A DNA stretch of 46,020 bases, from positions 1-46,020 of the forward strand of contig PUND01000053.1 of assembly GCA_003551645.1 (NCBI GenBank). The letters are read 5' to 3'. Numbering within the stretch: position 1 is the first letter of the stretch; each line of letters begins with the position of its first letter. This document shows positions 1 through 7,156 of this stretch, piece after piece. The notes beneath the pieces are model-generated. The model searched no databases, had not been told where the DNA came from, and saw only the letters and a list, made by a program, of their open reading frames with translations. The DNA comes from Phycisphaerae bacterium (GTDB lineage: Bacteria > Planctomycetota > Phycisphaerae > SM23-33). The translations under genes and the position numbers were made by a program.

Positions 1-226
1 AAAAACGCAGATTGTGGATGCTCACCAGTGAAGGCCCGAGCATTTCCTCGGCGGCGAACAGGTGCCGCAGCGCCCCGCGGGAATAGTGCCGGCAGGTGAA
101 GCAGTCACAGTCGGCCTCCAGCGGGGCGGTGTCCTTCCGGTACTGGCCCGTACCTGCCAGCCCCCTTCCGATCTTCGATTCGCCGCTGTTTGTGGTCTCG
201 TATGTCGTCTGATAGATGCCTCCCAT
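1..226 (-). pseudogene. Orphan C-terminal zinc domain of tRNA-guanine transglycosylase (partial, runs off window)
   Basis: The minus strand reads a C-terminal piece of bacterial tRNA-guanine transglycosylase (Tgt), the enzyme that inserts preQ1 into tRNA anticodons. Visible are the zinc ligands CDCFTC, then [10 protein letters not shown], and a histidine in SIHNLRF exactly 26 residues after the third cysteine, the spacing of the Tgt C-x-C-x2-C...H zinc site. The reading frame starts at ATG 226, with an in-frame TAG at 230-232 just upstream, so the roughly 280-residue TIM barrel that should come before is absent: the glycyl radical activase gene ends at 318, only 92 bases upstream. The first 28 or so residues match nothing I recognise. 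It is either a gene remnant left by rearrangement or a stand-alone zinc domain. The family assignment is firm; whether it is expressed is unknown. The last residues lie outside the window. Confidence 0.75.
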
Positions 227-282
227 CGCCTATTGCTCACACGGACCATCGCCCGTGGCCGCAAAGGGCTGACGGTCGGATT

Positions 283-299
283 GATCGGACAGGCCGATC
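283..299. other. Inverted repeat after the glycyl radical operon
   Basis: GATCGG and CCGATC flank a 5-base loop, giving a perfect 6-bp stem about 19 bases past the activase stop codon. There is no T-tract, so it is at best a weak terminator or a 3' end stabiliser. Confidence 0.35.
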
Positions 300-317
300 C
301 GGACAGCCGGGAGCGAA

Positions 318-1223
318 CTATCCTATCTCGGCGTCCAATCCATGTTCCCGGGCGACCGCCAGCAGAGCTTCGGCGTGCTCTTGCGGCGGTTGTTTATCCT
401 GCAAGGCGTAGCTGCGCCCGAGCCATTCGTACTTCGCCGCCGCGGATGCGTTGTAGGGCAGCAGCGCCAGGCCCCGCAGGCCGCCCGCCCGCATGAACGC
501 GGCGATCCCTTCGACGTTATGGGGCGTGTCCGTAACGCCGGGAATAAGGGGCAGGCGGACCTGGACCTTCGGACCTGCCAGCCGGCGGGCGTTGTCCAGT
601 ATCTGCCTGTTGGACGCACCCGTCCATCGCAGGTGCAATTCCTCATCGAGCAGCTTCAGGTCGTAAAGAACCATATCGCTGAGGTCCGCCAGCTTCTTCA
701 GTACGGGCCAGTCACACGCACCGCACGTTTCGATGGCCGTGTGAACGCCGCGGTCACGGCAGCGGCGAAGAATCGCCTCCGCGAAGTCGGCCTGCATGGT
801 TACTTCGCCCCCCGTAAGCGTCACGCCGCCGCCGGAATGATCGAAGAACGGCTTAAGCCGGGCCGCCTTGTCCGCGATGGCCTCTGCGGAGATGCACTGG
901 CCTCTGATCGCCAGCGCCCCGGCCGGGCACCGCTCGGCGCAGAGGCCGCAAGCGGTGCATCGTTCCCGGAGTATCGCGTGGCCGTCGCCATCGATTTCGT
1001 GGGCCTGGCGAGGACAGGTGGTGACGCACTCGCCGCAGCGGACGCATCGGTCGGCCATGAAGATGAGTTCCGGGCGAGCCGACTGGGATTCGGGGCTGTG
1101 GCACCATTGGCAGCGCAGGGGGCAGCCCTTCAGATAGACGGCGAGGCGGATGCCCGGTCCGTCGTGGACGGCGAAGCTGTCCACGTCGAAGACAACCCCC
1201 GACACGTCCGCCTGCTGCCGCAT
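318..1223 (-). CDS. Glycyl radical enzyme activating enzyme (radical SAM, two ferredoxin clusters)
   Basis: This radical SAM protein installs the glycyl radical on its partner enzyme, encoded immediately upstream. The SAM-cluster motif GCPLRCQWC gives Cys34, Cys38 and Cys41 (C-x3-C-x2-C). It is followed by two ferredoxin-type 4Fe-4S sites, CVRCGECVTTCP near residues 60-71 and CTACGLCAERCP near 89-100. This insert is typical of activases serving dehydratase, glycerol/propanediol or decarboxylase-type glycyl radical enzymes, and is absent from the short pyruvate formate-lyase activase. SAM-binding GG is seen in LTGGEV. I chose ATG 1223 (301 aa) over an upstream in-frame start at 1295 because it shares its A with the TGA stop of the partner gene (TGATG), a coupling arrangement. 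The protein is cytoplasmic and probably works only under anoxic conditions. Its substrate protein is very likely the neighbour. Confidence 0.93.
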   Translation of the reverse strand: MRQQADVSGVVFDVDSFAVHDGPGIRLAVYLKGCPLRCQWCHSPESQSARPELIFMADRCVRCGECVTTCPRQAHEIDGDGHAILRERCTACGLCAERCPAGALAIRGQCISAEAIADKAARLKPFFDHSGGGVTLTGGEVTMQADFAEAILRRCRDRGVHTAIETCGACDWPVLKKLADLSDMVLYDLKLLDEELHLRWTGASNRQILDNARRLAGPKVQVRLPLIPGVTDTPHNVEGIAAFMRAGGLRGLALLPYNASAAAKYEWLGRSYALQDKQPPQEHAEALLAVAREHGLDAEIG

Positions 1224-3526
1224 CACCGTCCGCACTCCTGGCGGCGAATGTGATGTTCCTGCTGATGTTGGCTCAGCATGGTGAAGTAGGCGCACCAGCC
1301 GCCCATGCGGACGCGTAGCGAGTGGTGCTTTTCCGGCTCGGCCTGTGCGGCGCGGAGTTCCTCCACGTCGGCGACGGACAGAGTCATCATGGCCCCTCCG
1401 GTCTCGACGAATCCTCGCAGCAGTCCGACCATTCGAGCCGTGCCCACATCACCCTCGACCAGCCGACGCGCCATGCGCAGGTCCAGCGGCCCTCCGGCCG
1501 GCAGGTTGCAGTGGTGCATCCTGGCATATGAGAGGATCGCGCCGGGTATCCCCTCGACGTCCTGACCCAGTGCCGGAGAGAAGTTCGAGGACACCGGCTC
1601 GCCGGCCGCCCTGCCATCGGGGGAAGCGCCAAGCCCCTCGCCGATTCCTACATACCAGGAGAACGTCCCCGCGCCGCAGGGGAACTTAACATCCGGTCCG
1701 TGGGCCTGGGCGTGCCGGGCGACCGTATCGGTGAAGGCGCGGATCATGTCCCGTCCGACGGAGTCGGCTCGCTCGTCGTCGTTGCCGTACTTGGGCGCCT
1801 CCTGCAGACGGCGACGGAGCACCTCGTATCCCTCGAAGTTGGCGTCCAGGGCGTCGCACAACTGTTGCATCGTCGCCTGGCGGTTTTCAAAGACGACCGT
1901 CTTAATGGCCGTAAGCGAGTCGATGGCGTGGGCGGCGCTCTCGGCCAGCAGAGCGTAGGTGCGGAACCTCGCGCCACCGGCGGTCATATCGCGACGGGAC
2001 TCGATGCTACCGTCGATCAGGGCGCTCAGCAGCGGCACCGGCGCAAAGATGCTGCGGTCGTCTATAGTCCGGACGATCCTGGCCACAGTGGCGCCAACCA
2101 TGGCGTCCAGTTGCGTCTCGAAGGCGTTCCAGACTTCCTCGAACGACCGGAATAGTCGCGGCTCCCCGGTGTCCGGGCCGGCCCGGCTTCCATCCAGCCG
2201 GGAGCGGCCCCGGTTCAAAGCCCATTCCAAGCAGAGCATTACGCTGAGCCGCTGGAATCGAAAATCGGTTCGGCCTGGGATGATGACCTCCCAGCAGCCG
2301 TCGTTGGTGTAGTCCCGCGCATCACCGACGGGGATGCCGATGCGCTCCAGCGCCGGAACGATGGCGGTGTCGTTGAAAATGGCGGGCATGCCGCCGCCTT
2401 CCTTGAGTACCTCGCACGTCCTTGTCAGCAGCGGCTCGGGCGTATCGTGGTGCGCTCGCAGGGTCAGCAGCGGGTTGGTCATGCGGTGTCGGCGGTAGCT
2501 CTCCAGCAGCAGGAACGATACCGGGTTGGTCGCGTCCGACCCGTCAGGCGCCAGACCGCCGATGACGATGTTCTGCAGCCAGTGGTTGGTCGCATCTATG
2601 CTGTCGCGCCGGCGGCCGAGCTGGGACGATGTGTAGTGGCGGGTTCTTCGCGAGAAGTCCAGCGGCTCATCCTCTCTGGACTCCGGTCGCTGGTCGTCGG
2701 TGGTCTTGGCCCGCTCGTTGAACTTGAGGCAGAAGCAGTCCACAAGCTCGGCGGCCGATTTCCAGTCGATTCGCCCCGCTTGCAGGTCGGCCTCCAGCAG
2801 CGGCCAGGCGTACTGGTCCAGCCGACCCATGGCGTTGCCGTTGAGCGTGGAATGAAAGATCATGTGCAGCAGCCACACCGCCTGAAGCCCTTGCCAGAAA
2901 GTCTGTGCCGGTCCTGCGGGCACCTGGCGAAGATTGGCGGCCATCCGGCGGAGTTCGTCCGCGCGACGGTCGTCCGGGGCTTCGGCCGCGTCGGCGTCGC
3001 ATCTTTGGGCCAGACGCCGGGCGAAGTCCATCACGCCGTCGGTCGCGATCAGCACCGATTCGAGGAACGCCCGCTCCCTGTCGTCGGCGCAGTGCTGAAA
3101 CTGGGCCTTGGCGCGGGCCTGAACGCCGCACAGCCCCTCGTCCAGCAGGCGCGGGTAATCCGGGACTATGTGGCCGAAGCAGGATGTGCTCAGCCCCCGC
3201 CTGGCGGCGTCTTCCCGCTCCGAGCCGGTGAGATACTCCGGAAAGCCCCGCTCACAGTGCAGACGCGGCTCATGGAGGGTCATCGAGCCGGCGAAAAGCT
3301 GTCCGGACCAGAGGTCCGTCGGCATGGCCGAGAGCTTCGTGGCGATCGCCCGCGCCTTGCGGACGGCGATTGGCTCACTCATGAACCGGTCATCGATTCT
3401 TTCGGGACATGTCCATGTTTCGGGAGGGGTGTCCATGGCCGAACGAACTTGCCTGCGCAGCTCGGCCACGCGGGGCGTATCGTCCGACACAAGCGGCGGG
3501 GTCGGTCCCGAAACCGAATCAATCAC
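1223..3526 (-). CDS. Glycyl radical enzyme of unknown substrate (PFL/dehydratase superfamily)
   Basis: This 767-residue protein has the length and both signatures of a PFL-like glycyl radical enzyme. The thiyl-radical cysteine lies in NDGCWEVIIPG (Cys411), followed two residues later by a glutamate (Glu413), the G-C-x-E arrangement of dehydratases and C-N or C-C lyases rather than the Cys-Cys pair of pyruvate formate-lyase. The C-terminal radical loop is VRMGGWCAYF with the probable radical Gly743; most relatives have GY where this has GW. GRLDQYAWPLLEADL matches the conserved barrel segment. GTG 3526 was chosen because GGAGG sits 8 bases upstream; an in-frame TTG at 3532 is only 2 bases from it. 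The gene is coupled to its activase by TGATG. Substrate cannot be read from sequence. A diol dehydratase linked to deoxy-sugar use is one possibility; sugar-acid dehydration is another. Confidence 0.9.
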   Translation of the reverse strand: MIDSVSGPTPPLVSDDTPRVAELRRQVRSAMDTPPETWTCPERIDDRFMSEPIAVRKARAIATKLSAMPTDLWSGQLFAGSMTLHEPRLHCERGFPEYLTGSEREDAARRGLSTSCFGHIVPDYPRLLDEGLCGVQARAKAQFQHCADDRERAFLESVLIATDGVMDFARRLAQRCDADAAEAPDDRRADELRRMAANLRQVPAGPAQTFWQGLQAVWLLHMIFHSTLNGNAMGRLDQYAWPLLEADLQAGRIDWKSAAELVDCFCLKFNERAKTTDDQRPESREDEPLDFSRRTRHYTSSQLGRRRDSIDATNHWLQNIVIGGLAPDGSDATNPVSFLLLESYRRHRMTNPLLTLRAHHDTPEPLLTRTCEVLKEGGGMPAIFNDTAIVPALERIGIPVGDARDYTNDGCWEVIIPGRTDFRFQRLSVMLCLEWALNRGRSRLDGSRAGPDTGEPRLFRSFEEVWNAFETQLDAMVGATVARIVRTIDDRSIFAPVPLLSALIDGSIESRRDMTAGGARFRTYALLAESAAHAIDSLTAIKTVVFENRQATMQQLCDALDANFEGYEVLRRRLQEAPKYGNDDERADSVGRDMIRAFTDTVARHAQAHGPDVKFPCGAGTFSWYVGIGEGLGASPDGRAAGEPVSSNFSPALGQDVEGIPGAILSYARMHHCNLPAGGPLDLRMARRLVEGDVGTARMVGLLRGFVETGGAMMTLSVADVEELRAAQAEPEKHHSLRVRMGGWCAYFTMLSQHQQEHHIRRQECGR

Positions 3527-3584
3527 AATCAAGGCCTCCTGCTCGTCTGTGCGGCAACTTAATCAATCTTCTCACATTACACCC

Positions 3585-3603
3585 GCCGGCCGCAACAGCC
3601 GGC
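3585..3603. promoter_or_regulatory. GCCGGC inverted repeat upstream of the glycyl radical operon
   Basis: Two copies of the self-complementary hexamer GCCGGC are separated by 7 bases, about 60 bases upstream of the glycyl radical start. A minus-strand TGTAAT (-10-like) lies just downstream, on the gene side, near 3577-3582. The repeat would sit in the promoter spacer region, a natural operator position. No regulator can be named for it. Confidence 0.35.
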
Positions 3604-3624
3604 CTACTCAGGAAGAAACAGATG

Positions 3625-3654
3625 TTGTCGGCGATGTGCTTGGTCTGATATATC
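3625..3654 (+). promoter_or_regulatory. Candidate sigma70-type promoter for the beta-helix gene
   Basis: TTGTCG (3625-3630) and TATATC (3649-3654) are separated by 18 bases. Each matches the consensus at four of six positions. The resulting leader would be about 100 bases and would include the hairpin just before the start codon. Confidence 0.35.
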
Positions 3655-3732
3655 TACTTGATGAGGTCCGCGGGCCGTCCGGGAAACCCCGGCTTGCGGT
3701 GATGTCAGTGCCCAAAACCCCATCGCTGTTGT

Positions 3733-3759
3733 TGGCGTGAGAACGCCAGAGGAGGAAGC
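3733..3759 (+). promoter_or_regulatory. GNRA-capped hairpin abutting a strong Shine-Dalgarno
   Basis: TGGCGT and ACGCCA form a perfect 6-bp stem closed by the tetraloop GAGA (3733-3748). The strong ribosome binding site GAGGAGGAAGC follows directly and leads into ATG 3760. The Shine-Dalgarno fixes this start. The hairpin would keep the leader structured right up to the binding site without hiding it. Confidence 0.5.
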
Positions 3760-5706
3760 ATGATCCGACCCAATCCGGCTACCCATTGTCAGCGTATGGC
3801 GGCAAAGCTAAATGGAACGACGAGGCGAGCAATCGGACGGAAACTGCTGCTCGCTGTGTTCATGCTCTGGGCCGGCTGCGCATCCGCCGCGACCTACTAT
3901 GTGGACTTTGCCGACGGCGACAACAACGCCGACGGGCGTTCACCCCGGACCGCATGGAAGCACGCCCCCGGCGACCCCAACGCCGAGGGCAAACCCGCCG
4001 ACGTGACCCTCCAGCCCGGCGACACCATCATCCTCAAAGGCGGCGTGGCCTATCACGGCGAGATCCGCCTGGATGTATCCGGCACCGCCGATGAGCCGAT
4101 CACGCTGGACGGCAACACCGCGGGCGAATTCGGCGACGGCCGGGCCATACTGGACGGCGGCCGACCGGTCACCAACTGGCAGCGTGTGGAGTCCGCCCAG
4201 CAGGTCGACGGGAATCCACGCTGGCAGGAAATCTTCTACGCCGACATCGATCTCGACATCTCCGGCAACGTCGGCCACGACAGGTTCGTCCCGCATCGCA
4301 AGGCACCGAGTAGCCGCCAGGCACCGTGGCAGCGTGTTATCCTGACTGACGGGACCCACGGCCTGCTGCCCATCGCGCAGCTTCCCAAGCCATCGGACCC
4401 TTTCTACCCGGATCTGCCGCGAGACTTCCACGAATCGCCACACCGGCTTGAGGTGCGGCAGGACCAGGACAAAACCATCCTGAAAGACCCGGAGAACCTT
4501 ACCGCCGACGATCCAACGTACTATGAAGGGATGATCATCGGGATTCATGGCGGCAACAACCACGTCTATTTCGCGCCGGTCAAGGAGTATGACCCCGACG
4601 GGCACCGTCTGGTCCTGCCCCACTTCAGCCCCAGTACATACGAGCAGACGCGCTATGCGCTGTACAACTCGGTACGACTGATCGACCGGCCGGGGGAATG
4701 GGCGATCGTGCCGCTTGAAGACGGCCGCTCGCGAATCTATCTGCTGCCGGACCGGCGGGAAGAGGGCCGGCCGACGGACATCGGGTTCCCCGAGTTCTCC
4801 ACGGCGGTAACGATCGACTCCGGGGCCTCCCACCTGCGAATCCAGGGTCTGCTGATTCAGCGCTACTCCGGTGGTGACGGCGGAATCTCCATAAGCCGCA
4901 GCCGAACGCGTTCCCGAGACATCACCATCACCGACTGTGAGATCCGCTTCGTCAGCGGCCATGCCGGCATCGGTCCGCACTACGCCGACCAGATTAACAT
5001 CAGGAACGTTTCGATCCACCAGAACCCCGGCTGGACGACAGGCATATTCCTCAACCGCGTAAACGACTTCCAGGTGAGGGACTGCCGTCTGGACAAGAAC
5101 TCGGGCAGCGGGATCCGAATGTATGAGTGCGGGGTCGGCGACATCCGGGACAACACCATCCTGGACCATTTCGGGATGCATGCCAGCGCCGTCAATGTGT
5201 ACGAGGGATGCCACGATATCCTGCTCAAGCGGAACTACATTCAGAACACCGCGACGATCAACCGCAACGCCGAGGACATCGTCTTCCGCAACAACGTGAT
5301 TGACGGCCTTGGCAAATCGGCGGTCGGCGTGGGCATGTGGACATCGGGAAGGACAGGCGGACGGGCGCTCAAAAATATCAAGTTCGTGAACAACACCATC
5401 GTGAACTTCAACCCTGACGTGTCCTGGGCGACCGGCATTCTCGGCCAGCGACGCAACAGCCCCGGTTCCCCCGAGGGCCTGGTCATCCGCGGCAATATCC
5501 TGGCCGGCGTCGCCGAAGATCTGCCAGGGCAGATTGAGAACAACATCTACACGCACACGGTCGAGGACCGCTTCCTCCGGGGCAACCGCGTGGTGAAGGA
5601 TGTGAATGATCTTTTCATGGACCCCGACAACGGCGACTTCCGCCGCCGGCCGGGTGGTCCGGACATGAACGCCGGGGCCGACATCCCGCCACCGTCGCCG
5701 CAATAG
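3760..5706 (+). CDS. Secreted right-handed parallel beta-helix protein
   Basis: This 648-residue exported protein is probably a polysaccharide-active beta-helix (pectate-lyase-like fold). After a basic N-region, a hydrophobic stretch (KLLLAVFMLWAG) ends in CASA before ATYYVDF, a good signal peptidase I site. The mature start, a YYVD segment followed by DGRSPRTAW and LQPGDTIILKGG, is the usual entry to parallel beta-helix proteins. Residues from about 345 to 600 contain many asparagine-ladder turns typical of PbH1 repeats (ITITDCEIR, RNVSIHQNPG, RNNVIDG, FVNNTIVNF). No catalytic residues can be assigned. The start is set by AGGAGG 6-7 bases upstream. It is transcribed away from the glycyl radical operon, so the two may share a control region. 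It could be a lyase, a glycosidase or a surface-binding protein. Confidence 0.82.
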   Translation: MIRPNPATHCQRMAAKLNGTTRRAIGRKLLLAVFMLWAGCASAATYYVDFADGDNNADGRSPRTAWKHAPGDPNAEGKPADVTLQPGDTIILKGGVAYHGEIRLDVSGTADEPITLDGNTAGEFGDGRAILDGGRPVTNWQRVESAQQVDGNPRWQEIFYADIDLDISGNVGHDRFVPHRKAPSSRQAPWQRVILTDGTHGLLPIAQLPKPSDPFYPDLPRDFHESPHRLEVRQDQDKTILKDPENLTADDPTYYEGMIIGIHGGNNHVYFAPVKEYDPDGHRLVLPHFSPSTYEQTRYALYNSVRLIDRPGEWAIVPLEDGRSRIYLLPDRREEGRPTDIGFPEFSTAVTIDSGASHLRIQGLLIQRYSGGDGGISISRSRTRSRDITITDCEIRFVSGHAGIGPHYADQINIRNVSIHQNPGWTTGIFLNRVNDFQVRDCRLDKNSGSGIRMYECGVGDIRDNTILDHFGMHASAVNVYEGCHDILLKRNYIQNTATINRNAEDIVFRNNVIDGLGKSAVGVGMWTSGRTGGRALKNIKFVNNTIVNFNPDVSWATGILGQRRNSPGSPEGLVIRGNILAGVAEDLPGQIENNIYTHTVEDRFLRGNRVVKDVNDLFMDPDNGDFRRRPGGPDMNAGADIPPPSPQ

Positions 5707-5732
5707 CCCACACGATTCACGAAAGCTTATGT

Positions 5733-5757
5733 GGGAGAGAGGCGCCTCTTGCCTCCC
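5733..5757. terminator. Possible bidirectional terminator hairpin between convergent genes
   Basis: GGGAG and CTCCC (5733-5737, 5753-5757) flank the 12-base perfect palindrome AGAGGCGCCTCT (5738-5749). It lies between the converging beta-helix and regulator genes. There is no clear T-tract, so function as a terminator is only plausible. Confidence 0.4.
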
Positions 5758-5832
5758 GCGCGATCATCGTGCCTCCGACGGGCCGGGCGGACAGCCCCTC
5801 CGGCTTCCGGTAAGGTTGCCCCAACCCGCCGG

Positions 5833-6957
5833 TCAGATTTCCTTGCAACCGTCACGGTACTGCCCAGGCCCCTTGCCGTAGCCGCTCTTGAACAGTCGCG
5901 AAAAATGCCCGGCGTCGCTGAAGCCGCAGCGGTACGCTATATCCTCAATACTCAGGGATGTGCTCAGCAGCATTTCACGCGCGGCCTCCAGACGACAACG
6001 GCGGATCTCGTCCCCGATGCTGCGCTTGAGGTAACGGCGGAACTTAAGCTCGACCGTCCGCCTGGCGCCGTCGGCGGGCTTAAGCACATCCGCCACACGG
6101 ATTCCCTCGGTCGCACGCGCGCGTATTCTGCGAAGCAGGTCCACTATCTTCGGGTCGGGTACCGCGTACAGGTCGCTGGATTGCCGCTCAATCACCTCCC
6201 CGGGCTGGAGGAGCTGCCTTTGGGGGCAGTCGCCGCCGTCCAGCAGTGTCCGCATCGTCTCCGCGGCGAGGCGGCCTATCATCCGAGGACGGATGTCAAC
6301 ACTGCTCAGGGGCACGGGGCTGAGGTTGCGGTACAGCGGATCGTCGTCCACGCCCACGACCGCGAACTGCTCGGGCACGTGCCTGCCGAGCATCAGCAGT
6401 TGCACCACCGCATAACGGGCGACCGCATCGTTCGCGCAAAAAATAGCGGTAGTCGGCGGCAGTTCACGCAGAAACGACGCAAGCTCCCCGCCGCGCTGCG
6501 TGCACAGCTCCCTGACGGGGCCGACCGGTTCGACGCACTCACGGAAACCCGCTGCTCGCATTCGGCAGGCGGCCGAGGGATGGACCATGAGCATCGCGAA
6601 GGATTCATAGCCCCGTTCTATCAGGTGCCGGGCGGCCACACGGCCAACTTCGGTATGGTCCGAGGTAACCGTATGCACCCCCGGCGGTTCCCGCTCGCAG
6701 CCGGCAACGTTGACGATCGGGATTCGCTTCCGCGGCCACTCGCCGGCCCGAGAGGGTGTCGGCATGTAGCCGATCACACCCCGGACCGGCATCGCCTGCG
6801 CCAGGTCAACCGGTTCTGAGCCGATCCACATCGGCGAGGAAAGCCACCACCGCCACTGACCGGCCCGGCAGGCGCCTATCACGCCGTTGAAGATGTCGCG
6901 CCCGAAACGCAAATCCATCGACAGGGCCATGTGGATATGATGGGTAAAATCTTCCAT
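5833..6957 (-). CDS. XylR-type transcriptional regulator (sugar-binding domain plus AraC HTH)
   Basis: This 374-residue regulator joins a LacI-like periplasmic-binding-protein fold to a C-terminal AraC/XylS DNA-binding domain, the architecture of XylR. Residues about 85-260 carry LacI-family hallmarks: VTSDHTEVGRVAARHLIERG, then FCANDAVARYAVVQLL, then VVGVDDDPLYRNLSPVPLSS. Residues about 265-370 hold two helix-turn-helix units ending in SIEDIAYRCGFSDAGHFSRLFK and GKGPGQYR, the conserved AraC signature. It probably senses a monosaccharide and activates or represses nearby carbohydrate genes. The natural candidates are the beta-helix gene and the divergent PEP-CTERM gene, 199 bases away. No Shine-Dalgarno precedes ATG 6957. 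A candidate promoter would start the transcript at the start codon itself. Confidence 0.9.
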   Translation of the reverse strand: MEDFTHHIHMALSMDLRFGRDIFNGVIGACRAGQWRWWLSSPMWIGSEPVDLAQAMPVRGVIGYMPTPSRAGEWPRKRIPIVNVAGCEREPPGVHTVTSDHTEVGRVAARHLIERGYESFAMLMVHPSAACRMRAAGFRECVEPVGPVRELCTQRGGELASFLRELPPTTAIFCANDAVARYAVVQLLMLGRHVPEQFAVVGVDDDPLYRNLSPVPLSSVDIRPRMIGRLAAETMRTLLDGGDCPQRQLLQPGEVIERQSSDLYAVPDPKIVDLLRRIRARATEGIRVADVLKPADGARRTVELKFRRYLKRSIGDEIRRCRLEAAREMLLSTSLSIEDIAYRCGFSDAGHFSRLFKSGYGKGPGQYRDGCKEI

Positions 6958-6963
6958 ATCAAC

Positions 6964-6991
6964 AGCATAACCCCCATGCGCATATATTCAA
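6964..6991 (-). promoter_or_regulatory. Candidate promoter giving a leaderless regulator mRNA
   Basis: On the minus strand TTGAAT (6991-6986) and TATGCT (6969-6964) are 16 bases apart. The expected +1, 7 bases after the last base of the -10, is position 6957, the A of the regulator's ATG. Both boxes match consensus at four of six positions. There is no ribosome binding site to argue for a longer leader. Confidence 0.4.
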
Positions 6992-7011
6992 GAAAAAAAC
7001 GCGTTCATTCA

Positions 7012-7039
7012 TGGACGCCCCCGCGTCCTGTGGTATAAT
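7012..7039 (+). promoter_or_regulatory. Sigma70-type promoter for the PEP-CTERM gene
   Basis: A perfect TATAAT (7034-7039) is preceded at 16 bases by TGGACG (7012-7017, four of six). Transcription would begin near 7046, giving a leader of roughly 110 bases. Confidence 0.55.
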
Positions 7040-7055
7040 GATTCACAGTTGGCAG

Positions 7056-7076
7056 ACGGGCCGACGGTCGGCCCGT
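7056..7076 (+). promoter_or_regulatory. 5' leader hairpin, 9-bp stem
   Basis: ACGGGCCGA and TCGGCCCGT form a perfect 9-bp stem with loop CGG. It lies about 10 bases downstream of the predicted transcription start of the PEP-CTERM gene. It could stabilise the 5' end of the mRNA or serve as a DNA operator; there is no T-tract. Confidence 0.45.
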
Positions 7077-7156
7077 ACAGTTCATCACCGCAGGAGGCGG
7101 TGGCAGGTATGAAGCGAGGGAAAATTAAGGCCACGTAGCAAAAGAGGAGCTGAATC

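Noticed and set aside
1224-1295. N-terminal extension of the activating enzyme
   Set aside because: These 24 residues overlap the end of the glycyl radical gene and are not conserved; the TGATG junction marks the true start.
3940-5703. 587-codon open frame on the minus strand
   Set aside because: It is antisense to the beta-helix gene, which has a signal peptide, a strong ribosome binding site and repeat structure. The antisense product shows no motif.
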